A stretch of DNA of 44,282 bases, taken from NCBI GenBank assembly GCA_027578815.1, contig JANBTH010000054.1, positions 1 through 44,282 of the forward strand, in the 5' to 3' direction. Origin of the DNA: Coemansia sp. RSA 1804. Its lineage: Eukaryota; Kickxellomycota; Kickxellomycetes; Kickxellales; Kickxellaceae. This document shows, one piece after another, positions 36,439 through 44,282 of this stretch. A program made the position numbers and the translations under genes. The notes under the pieces are model-generated. The model saw nothing but the letters and a program-made list of their open reading frames with translations, ran no database searches and was not told the DNA's origin. Within the stretch, counting starts at the first letter, position 1, and every line of letters begins with the position of its first letter.

Positions 36439-38679
36439 ATGCTGCTTCGCTGTAGGCACCACGGTGCAGCGCTTTTACACACTCGTAGAGATCTGGGACT
36501 GACGACTAGACTTTCCCGCTTATATTCGAGCAGCACAGACACTCCGCCAGAGAAAGAGACCATACAGGCATCCAAAGACGAGAACCAGCGCATTGTCGAT
36601 CCAGCACCGGTGTACTCAGAAACTGAGGCAGAGGCTGCCAGCGCTACCAAAGAGGGGTCTGACGATGGCGGTGAATCGAAGGCTCCTGCTGGCCCCCGAA
36701 CACGGTTCATTTGCGATCAAGAGCCTGTGGTTGTCCATGAGATGACACACTCGCTTCAAAGCGGCAAGTGGTACAGGATCGTTCCCGAGGCTTATGAGTT
36801 TAAGCAGACCGGAACCAGCCATATGAGCCGCGTTCCTTCGCTGGCGCACGGCCTGGAGCGCGTGCTGTTCAATCCAGGCGTGCATTACTTGCAGGATCCA
36901 AACAGCGGCGTCTACAACTTTTATCCGTATATTCGAAACATTACTCAACCCGACGAGTTTGATTACGACAAACTTACCCCGTATATTACGTCTTCCAAGG
37001 ACAGTGCGCTGATGGGCTATGCGCGCAAGCTCAAGAAGCGGTTTGTTGGTTCGACCTCGTCAATGACGCATGTCCTGTCGCATCTTTACTTTCTCGTGTC
37101 TGCAAATAAGGGACCCGACCTTAGCTCCCTGTCGATGGCTTTTGAGTCGATGCCCGAGCGTTTTACACGCGGAATGCGGTATCCTGCATCTATAGCGCTA
37201 CGCTACCACGACGGTGTATATGGCATCGATGCCGACAAGAGCTTTGACGTGAAGGACAGTATTCTCAGCGTGCTTGGAAAATCAATGGAGAAGTTGCTGA
37301 CCAGCACGCCGAACGAATTTGAAAGATACAAAAAGGAGAACTCATGGAAGGTAAATACCATCAGCGAGGAAAACTACCACTATTCAGAATTTGACGAGTT
37401 TGTTTTGCGCTCTCAGCTTGACTGCCGCGATGACCGGCTTCCTCGCAGGGCCTTTGATCTAAAAACACGCGGAACGCTGGCAGTGCGTATGGATATCAAC
37501 AATTACGAGAAGAACAGGGGCTACCAGATCCTTTCGCAAAAGGGACGGCTAGAGTCTTTTGAACGCGAATACTATGACATGGCCCGCTCTGCTTTTCTAA
37601 AGTACAACTTCCAGGTCCGGATTGGCAATATGGACGGCATTTTTGTTGCGTATCACAATACTGCACGGATGTTTGGATTCCAGTACATTAGTCGTGGCGA
37701 GATGGACAGAGTCATCTATGGCAATGAACCTACAGGCAACAAAGCTTTCCGTTCGGTGCTTATCTTGCTGGGCAAAATACTGCGCTCGGTCACGGAAAAG
37801 CATCCAATGAAGGATCTGCGTGTTACATTCGACGGCAGAAGAGTAGAGGCGCTGGAGATCTGGGTTGAGGTCATTGATGACAATTCAGAAGAGGCGTTTT
37901 TGAGAAAATACCAAGAACCTGGGTTTTTGAGCAATGTGAAGCGGATTATGAAGGAGGCCTATTCAAAGCCCGTCCCTACGCAGCCTTTAGCGGCGGACCC
38001 GTTAAACACTCGCGATCCTTTCAGCCAACCGCCCCAGGAGGAGCACACCAAAACGCCCGATGAAGCCCTAGAGGATGACAGTACAGCAGACGATTACATC
38101 GACCCAGAAAAGGAGATATTTATCAACACCAATGAGCAGATCACGCACTTTACTTTGGAAATGTTCTCGACTGTCAACGGCCAAGACACGGACAACTCTG
38201 TGACTGTTAAAAGCAAATCCGATGAGTGGTTTATCAATTGGAGGATGACAAAGTCCCACAAAACGCAGGATGAGTTGGCTTTGGCGTACCGGAGACTAAG
38301 GCTGCGCCAAGCAACGTACTTTGAGCGGAGCGCGCAGGATACGCCCGAGAAGGACCTCCCGTTTATGCTAAAGATGCTGCGCCGTATATCCCAGAGAAAC
38401 ATGTGGCGCAACGAGAAGCCTAAAGGTAGGGTCGTTGTCAACCGTGCTATCCAGCCGATAACCGCCTCACCAAGGCCAAGACGCAGCTCAACGCCACCAT
38501 TAAAAAGATCTGGGAGTCCAATGCTCCAGAATAAGGGTGGACGAGAATCTGTTTCCAAGAAAGCACCGACAGATCCTGCACAGATGGGTCGCAAAAGCAC
38601 AAAAGTGATCAAGACAGGCACTGCCAAAACCAGAAAGGGAACCGCTGAGTCGGATTCATCCAAGAACACCGACAGTTAG
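36439..38679 (+). CDS. PET127: Pet127, mitochondrial mRNA 5'-processing/stability factor
   Basis: 746 aa, intronless, ATG 36439. The first 32 residues (MLLRCRHHGAALLHTRRDLG, then RLSRLYSSS) are a mitochondrial presequence. The Pet127 domain spans ~95-480: RTRFICDQEPVVVHEM, GLERVLFNPGVHYLQDPNSG, FDYDKLTPYITSSKDSALMG, SSMTHVLSHLYFLVSANKGP and ALRYHDGVYGIDADKSFDVK. A PD-(D/E)XK-like pattern is visible at ~327-341 (LDCRDDRLP, then FDLKTRG) followed by VRMDINNYEKNRGYQI. The tail (~530-746) is Ser/Pro/Lys-rich and includes a second short conserved segment (DEWFINWRMTKS). In yeast Pet127 is an inner-membrane-associated factor that trims 5' ends of mitochondrial mRNAs with Pet-dependent specificity and stimulates the mitochondrial RNA polymerase/degradosome balance in fission yeast. 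Its neighbour on the left side of the window is the mitochondrial PPR gene. Confidence 0.92.
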   Translation: MLLRCRHHGAALLHTRRDLGLTTRLSRLYSSSTDTPPEKETIQASKDENQRIVDPAPVYSETEAEAASATKEGSDDGGESKAPAGPRTRFICDQEPVVVHEMTHSLQSGKWYRIVPEAYEFKQTGTSHMSRVPSLAHGLERVLFNPGVHYLQDPNSGVYNFYPYIRNITQPDEFDYDKLTPYITSSKDSALMGYARKLKKRFVGSTSSMTHVLSHLYFLVSANKGPDLSSLSMAFESMPERFTRGMRYPASIALRYHDGVYGIDADKSFDVKDSILSVLGKSMEKLLTSTPNEFERYKKENSWKVNTISEENYHYSEFDEFVLRSQLDCRDDRLPRRAFDLKTRGTLAVRMDINNYEKNRGYQILSQKGRLESFEREYYDMARSAFLKYNFQVRIGNMDGIFVAYHNTARMFGFQYISRGEMDRVIYGNEPTGNKAFRSVLILLGKILRSVTEKHPMKDLRVTFDGRRVEALEIWVEVIDDNSEEAFLRKYQEPGFLSNVKRIMKEAYSKPVPTQPLAADPLNTRDPFSQPPQEEHTKTPDEALEDDSTADDYIDPEKEIFINTNEQITHFTLEMFSTVNGQDTDNSVTVKSKSDEWFINWRMTKSHKTQDELALAYRRLRLRQATYFERSAQDTPEKDLPFMLKMLRRISQRNMWRNEKPKGRVVVNRAIQPITASPRPRRSSTPPLKRSGSPMLQNKGGRESVSKKAPTDPAQMGRKSTKVIKTGTAKTRKGTAESDSSKNTDS

Positions 38680-39250
38680 TCGCCGGTGGATGTAATACAC
38701 TTGTTGTTTTAGTTTTGAATGCTGTCAACGATACTGCTAGAAAGGAATATGTTGCTGCTCTACTCCACTCAACTCACTGATTACGCGCTTTTTCTAGTAT
38801 ACTTTGGATATGAGAGCAAAAAGAAACAGAGTGGGAGTCATATATAATTATTCAAAGACATGAGGGAGGGTACTGCGCTGTGCTTTTAAAAGAGCTGAGC
38901 GGAGAATGTCTCACTTTTGCTTGTGCCAAAGTATTTGAATTTGGGGGCTATGTGTAGCCTTTACGGTGACTTTTATTTAGCTGTTGAAATGTTTCACGAT
39001 CAAGACAGTAGCACAGTTACAGATGTTTGAAAAAGAAAAGCAACCAGTCTAGGATCCAGCAGCAACGCCAGACACCTTGTCGATGGGATATGTAGATTTC
39101 TTCTTCCTTTTCTTTTTCTGTCAATTCTGTTGCTAGGCGTGTATATTTCTTTTCAAAAGCAGGTTTAACAACACAAAATTGCGTTTTCTTTGTTGGCCAA
39201 ATATACATTAAACAAGTTTCTACAGGATCCTAGAGCTACATCACAAGAAC
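38680..39250. other. intergenic between PET127 and the first GPI-protein gene
   Basis: 571 nt, AT-rich, with no open frame of note. It includes the promoter and leader of the first GPI-anchored protein. Confidence 0.55.
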
Positions 39251-40082
39251 ATGAGGATCGCAGAGTGCACGCTGGCTGTTGGCGTCTTTGCAATGGCAGT
39301 TCTGGCAAAGCTGCAAGTAACGCTGCCAAACTCACATACTGAATGGGAGGCCGGCTCGCTGCAGACCATAAAGTGGAAGTAAGTACTTTTACCATCATTA
39401 CACAACATGACAGCAGAAACTCTGTGTGTATAGAGTAGATTTAATCGGCATGTATACAGATTGCAAATGGGTATATCTACTAACATTATGACTCTGTGTG
39501 CGTTCGTGTAAATTGAACCACGAAATACCAAACAAGTTACTCAAGGATAGGGTGATTGATGGAAACCTCAGAGGACGGGTCTCTGTTGAGCTGATGGAAG
39601 GCTCGGATCCGGCCAATATGGGCACCGTGGCGACCATTGCTGAAAATGTTCCGGCAAATGACATGCAGCTTCACTGGACTGTGCCCAACACAATGAAGAG
39701 CAGCAAAAACTACTCTATCAAGGTCGTTGATGACGGAGGCGAGGAGTACTACGGACAATACTTCAAGGGCTCCGGCAACAAGCCCGAAACGGACAAACGA
39801 GGCGGACAGACCAGGGACTCTGGCAATCAGCCAAAGAATGGACTCAAGGACCAGCCTCACCCAAAGGACAGCGGCCCACAACCAGGACCAAAAAAGGAGA
39901 GTAAGCCATTGAAAAGCGGAGGCGCACCAGCAGAGTCGACAGGAGCCCAGAAGCCCAAGCCCAAGAACTCATCTATGCAGAACAGCAGCAGTGATTCTGC
40001 CAACGGAGCTTCAAGAAACGGCGGCGTAGTAGCGGGTTATGCTGCGGTGGCAGCAGCTGTTTGTGGTGCACTGGCCATGTAA
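39251..40082 (+). CDS. Kre9/Knh1-domain GPI-anchored cell-wall protein, two exons
   Basis: Exon 1 39251-39378 and exon 2 39551-40082 give 219 aa. The 172-nt intron starts GTAAGT, has a CTACTAAC branch site and, by phase, ends GATAG at 39550; earlier AGs are out of frame. Residues 1-19 are a signal peptide (MRIAECTLAVGVFAMAVLAK). Residues ~20-100 fit the Kre9/Knh1 N-terminal Ig-like fold of the Ser-Thr-rich GPI-anchored family: WEAGSLQTIKWK, then RGRVSVELMEGSDPANMGTV, then SKNYSIKVVDDGGEEYYGQY. A Lys/Pro/Gly/Ser linker follows, and the last 25 residues (NGGVVAGYAAVAAAVCGALA) are a GPI-attachment signal. It should be secreted and attached to the membrane or wall. It shares fold, intron position and the phrase LMEG-x-D with the second gene at 41466. 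Confidence 0.82.
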
Positions 40083-41465
40083 AAGCATACATGTGTGTCT
40101 GAGAAGGAGAACTGATATCTCAATGTTTCAAAATAGTCAAGCAATTATAACATTCCAAATAAACAATTGAGCATATATTATTGTTTCCTTGTAAAATATT
40201 GTCAGCAATGTGGGAATATCTTCATAATCGCGCAACATGTTCATACAACCATTCACTTTTTTGTCAACCGCAAACCATATTTCACTGACAGCAAGAATAT
40301 GGCAGGTGTTATCAGAGTGAACAGCTGTTGTTAATCTTCGGTTTTTCATATACATTATATATGAGGAATTTTGTATTTCCCAGAGTACGATATGAAAATG
40401 TTGGGCAAAATTTGACACCGAATGGTGGGGGTTTCCCTGCGTAAACTTTTGGACTTGCATTCCGCTACGGGGAAAAAGAAACTGCTGGGGAAAATGGAGC
40501 TGAGCGGAGGATTGGTCAGTTGAAACGGAACATAGTGCGGGTCAAAGAAGAAGGCTGTCATTCATTTAACTTCCCATTTGTTCGATTGCTCAGTTATCCG
40601 TTTCCTTATCTGCTCTATTCCCTTGGGTTACGGTTACTGTAGACAAGCCATACAGGCGTAGACAGACGCGACTAGAGCAAAAAAGGGCGAATGATAAACC
40701 CCATCGCCACATTCGGCTATTTTTTGCTTAGCTGATAAAGTAGGCTGCAAACTGGGTGGAAAAGTTTGGATGGGATGTTGGGTCTTTGCTTTGTAAAGAC
40801 CGCCAGACCGCCGATGATTGGCTGCATTATGCAATTGCCCACATATTGCCCAACCGGAAAAAAATTATCTCATGCGTGCTTTTGGCATCCATCACATTGG
40901 GATCGACGCCAACCAGCAGCCGCATTTTTCGCTGATGGCTCTCCTCCCTCCCTCCCCGCCGCGAACAGCGAGCGTCTCTCCACAGCCAGAACATGATTGA
41001 TTGCCTCTTTCCTGCCGTTTGCACCAGTGTCTGCTGGTGTGGTGGGATTCGCCGCCGCCGCTGGTGGGGGCACCGTGTGTTTATTGATTCTTCATTTTGG
41101 GCTCTTGGCGACTTGTCCTGTTTTGCGCATGCAGCAGAAAAACGCACTTGCGCCAAAAGGAGAAGTACATTTGGGCTGTCCAACATTCCTGTTTCCTGGT
41201 CTCTGTGCGACAGAGTCCTTTGCTGGCACATCTTCTTTTCTTCTCTTCCATCAGCTTTCAGGCAAAAACATATATTTCTGGCCTTTTTTCGTTCTCTTGC
41301 TTTGCAGCACATCCCCCTTCTCTTTCTCTCGCCCTTTTATCAGTCTTGTTCGAAACCTCTCTAAACACTCTATTACCCTTTAACATCTAACCTTATCACC
41401 AATATCCCTCCTGGCCACCCTTTCCTTTCCGCCCAACCTAGTCTATTCTCACTCAAACTCAAGAA
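40083..41465. other. 1.4-kb intergenic region and leader of the second GPI-protein gene
   Basis: No gene recognised. The last ~95 nt before the ATG at 41466 are strongly C/T-rich with scattered A (41370-41465), typical of strongly expressed fungal promoters. AATAAA for the first GPI gene is at 40158-40163. Open frames around 40990-41390 are hydrophobic but C/T-composition driven. Confidence 0.55.
40158..40163 (+). terminator. AATAAA polyadenylation-like signal of the first GPI-protein gene
   Basis: Exact AATAAA about 76 nt after the stop codon. Confidence 0.5.
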
Positions 41466-42911
41466 ATGAAGCTCACCATCGCCGCCATCTCCGCCCTTGT
41501 TGCGTCTGTGCTCGGTGCACTCAGCATCAACAACCCCATTGCGGGTACTGTCTGGCCTTATGGAGGCGAATCCGTCACGGTCTCATGGATGTAAGTCCTG
41601 GTTGATAAGATATTGGCGCTGCATTCTGAAGAATGGTCAGCTAGCGAATGTTACAGCAGCTTTGTTTTTTTTGCATGTCCTTGGATGCTGGTACTTCTGG
41701 GAGGGCTGAAGCCTTTGCCAGCGTGTATCTACACTTGCACATATCCAGCAACATCTGGACATGAATGTTTGTTTATATTTTCTGCGTCTGTAATTCGGCA
41801 ATGTAAAAGCGCCTCTTATCCCGTGTGTATTGCAAAAGAGACGCTTGTTTCATTGCATTGTTCCAGGGTGCTATTGATTATAACCCGCGAGGGATGGAGG
41901 AAGGGTAGCGGCTGGAGAATGAGCGATGCTGGGCCCTGCCACCAATCAATAGGTGTCTGGTGAACTTTCCATGGGGAGCCATATGTTTGGCAGAGGCACA
42001 TTTGCAATGACCAACAACAATGGAAAGACCCGTGCGCAGAACTTCCCTTTCTTCTCTTGCGCTTTTCCTTGTCCTGTTTTTATTGACAAACACCGGCTAT
42101 TTACGCGCTTGTTTGTTTGAAGCGAAAAAGGGGGGAGTGACCCCAGATAGAATCTTGTACCGCTCAAGATGTGGACTGTATTTGCCAGAGCTATTTCCAA
42201 CTAACATTTTCTAATACCCCCCCCCCCCGCCATGTGCACTTGGCTGGTCTGTTGCTGCCTTGTTACTTCTCTGAAACCTGTAGCTCAGACGACGGCACAG
42301 CGCTGACAGGAACGGTGACAGTACAGCTGATGGAGGGCACAGACTCCAACAACCTCTCGCCGGTGTACACGATTGCCACCGGATACGATGCATCGAAGGG
42401 AAGCGTCTCGTTTGTGCCGCCAACCAACCTTTACGGAAGCTCCAACTACGCGGTCCGCGTCACGTCCTCAGTCAGTGGACCGCACTACAGCCACTTCTTT
42501 GAGGCGGGAAACCCAGACATCACCGAGTCGCCATCGTCCGCCATCACCGTCAGCCGGACCTCCGCAAGCACCGACAGCGCCGAAGCGAGCACTGGCAGCG
42601 AGACCGCTAGCACCTCGGCCGACGACTCCTCCAGCTCCAGCGACAGCTCCAGCGACAGCTCCAGCGAGACCTCCACGAACGACGGAAAGGAAGTCTCGGA
42701 CGCCCATTCGGACGAAGATGAGAGCTCGGAGGCTGGCAGCGAGGACGAGAGCGAAGAGCCCAGCTCCGAGGATGACGTGAGCGGCCTTGATGAGTCGTCG
42801 GATGAGCCATCCAAGGACACTGAAACCCACACTAGCGGAGCCTCGACATTGTCGCGCCCGGCGGCTGTTGCTGGCTTTATTGGCGCTGCTGCCTTTGCGG
42901 CTCTTTTCTAG
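41466..42911 (+). CDS. Kre9/Knh1-domain Ser-rich GPI-anchored protein, two exons
   Basis: Exon 1 41466-41590 and exon 2 42284-42911 give 250 aa. The intron (693 nt, GTAAGT..TGTAG) is much longer than any other here and splits the same Trp-following codon in the same phase as in the gene at 39251. Residues 1-17 are a signal peptide (MKLTIAAISALVASVLG). The Kre9-like domain follows (NNPIAGTVWPYGGESVTVSW, then GTVTVQLMEGTDSNNLSPVY and GSSNYAVRVTSSVSGPHY). The next ~110 residues are Ser/Glu/Asp/Thr-rich, with SSSSDSSSDSSSETS-type repeats suited to O-mannosylation. The end (RPAAVAGFIGAAAFAALF) is a GPI signal. It is probably a wall or plasma-membrane surface protein. Confidence 0.85.
42217..42228. 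repeat. 12-nt poly-C tract inside the intron
   Basis: A run of twelve C lies ~55 nt before the 3' splice site of the second GPI-protein gene. It is a likely sequencing or length-variation hotspot. Confidence 0.85.
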
Positions 42912-43210
42912 GCACCAGACAGCAGGTTCGCTAGGACTCTGTTTCCTCCGCTCCTTTTATATTCCTCTTTGGTGCGATCCAATAACTGCACCCTTTTCCA
43001 TAGGGAGGAATAGTCGTTTTTGATATGGCAGACCGCTTCTCGTTTCTCTCTCCTTTTTTTTGCTTGCTTGCCTTTTATTTTGGTTTTCTACCGTCGTAGT
43101 AATTTCGAATATAACATCTCAGTTATTACTCTGGCTAGCGTTGATTGACTGATTGGTCTTTGTTACATTCGACAGCCCGTAAGTCTGGCCATTCTAACAT
43201 TTGCACGGCC
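42912..43210. other. intergenic, before the SCI1-like gene
   Basis: Three hundred nt between two plus-strand genes with T-rich tracts. A GTAAGT (43181-43186) and CTAAC (43195-43199) lie just before the next ATG, but no acceptor fits a short intron. Confidence 0.45.
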
Positions 43211-44197
43211 ATGAGCGGGCGACCACGCTCACTAGAACATGGCAGGGCGCACTCCCGCTCCAGATCGCCCAGCAAGAACGAAGGACATGGCAGGGAGCAG
43301 CGGAAACACAGAGACCGGGGAAGGAGACCCGACGGTGTTTCAGCAATTACACAGGACGACTACTTCAGACTCAATGCGGCGTTCCGCCTGTGGCTGCACA
43401 AAGAGAAGGACAGGTACTTTGACGAGATGACCACAGTCAAGGCGCGCAAGCACTTTGGCTCTTTTGTACGTGCGTGGAACAGCGGACGATTGCGCTCGCG
43501 CTACTACAGTCAGGACGCTGGGCTGGGAGCGCTGCCAAAGAGAGATGTCACCCGCTACAGCTGGAAGTTTGCCGCCAAGCTCGACGGCAGGGATCAACTG
43601 GAAGAAGCCGCGGAGGAGGTGCACAAGTCCAATGCGCCGAGAGGTGGAAGCGGCGAAAGGCGCCCAGCAGCAGAGTCTAGCGCGCAGCCACCAAGACAAG
43701 GCCCGACGATGCCGTCGCTGGAGGAGCGGCCGGCGGCGTCTGGGCGGGTGTTTGACGAGGAGCAGCGCGACCGCGACCGGTGGCGGCGCAAGAGGGAGCA
43801 GCGGGAGGCGAGAGAGCGCGAGCAGCTCATTCTGGACGAGGTAGCGCCCAAGGAGACAGGCCGCGAGGCCACGATTGCCAAAAGGCGCGCGCTCCACAGC
43901 CTCCGCCACGCCGAAAAGACAGCAGCAGCCGATGTGGAGCTGTCTGATAGCGAGCTTTTTGGCGACGGCACGAGCGATCTTGCTGCACTGAAGCAGGACC
44001 GTGCGCATCGCGAGAAGCGCAGGCTGGAGCGGCAGCAGGAGGCGCGGGCCGAGTCTGGTCGCAGCCAGCGGCAGCAGGAGCGGCAGGACAAGGAGCGCAG
44101 CACCGTGCGGATGCTCCAGGCGCTGGCCCAGCAGAGCCGCGAGCTGGGGCTTGGGATGATGGCGCAGATCCACCCGCCTCCGGAACCGCGGCGCTAG
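43211..44197 (+). CDS. SCI1-like nuclear protein, RS/KR-rich
   Basis: 328 aa from ATG 43211 (MSGRPRSLEHGRAHSRSRSP). An open frame extends ~22 codons upstream without an ATG. The N terminus is Arg/Ser/His-rich, as in nuclear RNA-binding proteins. Residues ~45-105 carry the conserved motif ITQDDYFRLNAAFRLWLHKE, then ARKHFGSFVRAWNSGRLRSR and YYSQ. This matches plant style cell-cycle inhibitor 1 (SCI1) and its eukaryotic relatives, whose short folded motif is conserved in animals and fungi. The C-terminal two thirds are coiled-coil, Arg/Glu/Gln-rich, with short stretches such as RHAEKTAAADVELSDSELFG. Plant SCI1 is nuclear and linked to cell-cycle control and splicing-associated proteins; fungal function is unknown. 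Confidence 0.82.
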   Translation: MSGRPRSLEHGRAHSRSRSPSKNEGHGREQRKHRDRGRRPDGVSAITQDDYFRLNAAFRLWLHKEKDRYFDEMTTVKARKHFGSFVRAWNSGRLRSRYYSQDAGLGALPKRDVTRYSWKFAAKLDGRDQLEEAAEEVHKSNAPRGGSGERRPAAESSAQPPRQGPTMPSLEERPAASGRVFDEEQRDRDRWRRKREQREAREREQLILDEVAPKETGREATIAKRRALHSLRHAEKTAAADVELSDSELFGDGTSDLAALKQDRAHREKRRLERQQEARAESGRSQRQQERQDKERSTVRMLQALAQQSRELGLGMMAQIHPPPEPRR

Positions 44198-44282
44198 AGC
44201 ATGGATTGGCTGGCTCCCTGACAGGCCTTCCTTCTTCGCATCACTTTCTGCACTCTCCTCCATTGTTCTGCTTTATTTTTGT

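Noticed and set aside
40990..41390. Hydrophobic open frames upstream of the second GPI-protein gene
   Set aside because: They lack a conserved domain, overlap in three frames, and follow from C/T-rich promoter composition.
43340..44263. 307-codon minus-strand open frame opposite the SCI1-like gene
   Set aside because: Shadow of an Arg/Glu-rich gene; no signature of a protein family.

Overview
This window is nuclear DNA from a fungus. Genes lie on both strands with short intergenic gaps. Most genes have no intron; the others have one or two, with GT..AG ends and TACTAAC or CTAAC branch sites. Fungal hallmarks are a Yhm2-type citrate carrier, Mss51, Pet127, two Kre9/Knh1-domain GPI proteins and an SPX-RING protein. 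Gene content and intron scarcity suggest an early-diverging (zoosporic or zygomycete-like, perhaps Kickxellomycotina) lineage, but that placement is inference. I saw no transposon, CRISPR array, rRNA or confident tRNA.

Layout. 1-7.8 kb: the 3' end of mitochondrial ribosomal protein mL54 on the plus strand, then on the minus strand a PX/BAR-like sorting nexin, a two-intron small membrane protein, an acidic His-rich protein and a DUF1279 mitochondrial protein. 7.8-9.6 kb: an AT-rich gap holding one GC-rich block that may be a non-coding RNA. 9.6-15 kb: the condensin HEAT subunit (Ycg1/CAP-G) diverging from a SEL1-repeat protein. 15.4-27 kb: a minus-strand run of YHM2, a TMF/Sgm1 golgin, RCC1 (Ran GEF), MSS51 and a questin-oxidase-like protein. 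28-34.3 kb: plus-strand ribosomal P2, SPX-RING and a mitochondrial PPR protein. 34.5-35.8 kb: a minus-strand membrane protein with an 11-residue repeat array. 36.4-44.2 kb: plus-strand PET127, two related Ser-rich GPI proteins, and an SCI1-like RS/KR-rich protein.

At least six genes (mL54, DUF1279, YHM2, MSS51, the PPR gene, PET127) encode likely mitochondrial proteins. Three of these (MSS51, PPR, PET127) belong to mitochondrial mRNA processing or translation. They sit on both strands, so this is loose neighbourhood, not an operon.

The two most interesting proteins are the SPX-RING protein, which ends in a CaaX-type prenylation motif, and the membrane protein with about eight consecutive 11-residue amphipathic repeats. 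The most interesting DNA is the promoter-like gap between YHM2 and the golgin gene, which carries a 24-bp inverted repeat containing CCAAT boxes. I found no clearly new multi-gene system. Starts given here are ATG codons chosen by family length, splice logic and leader context.
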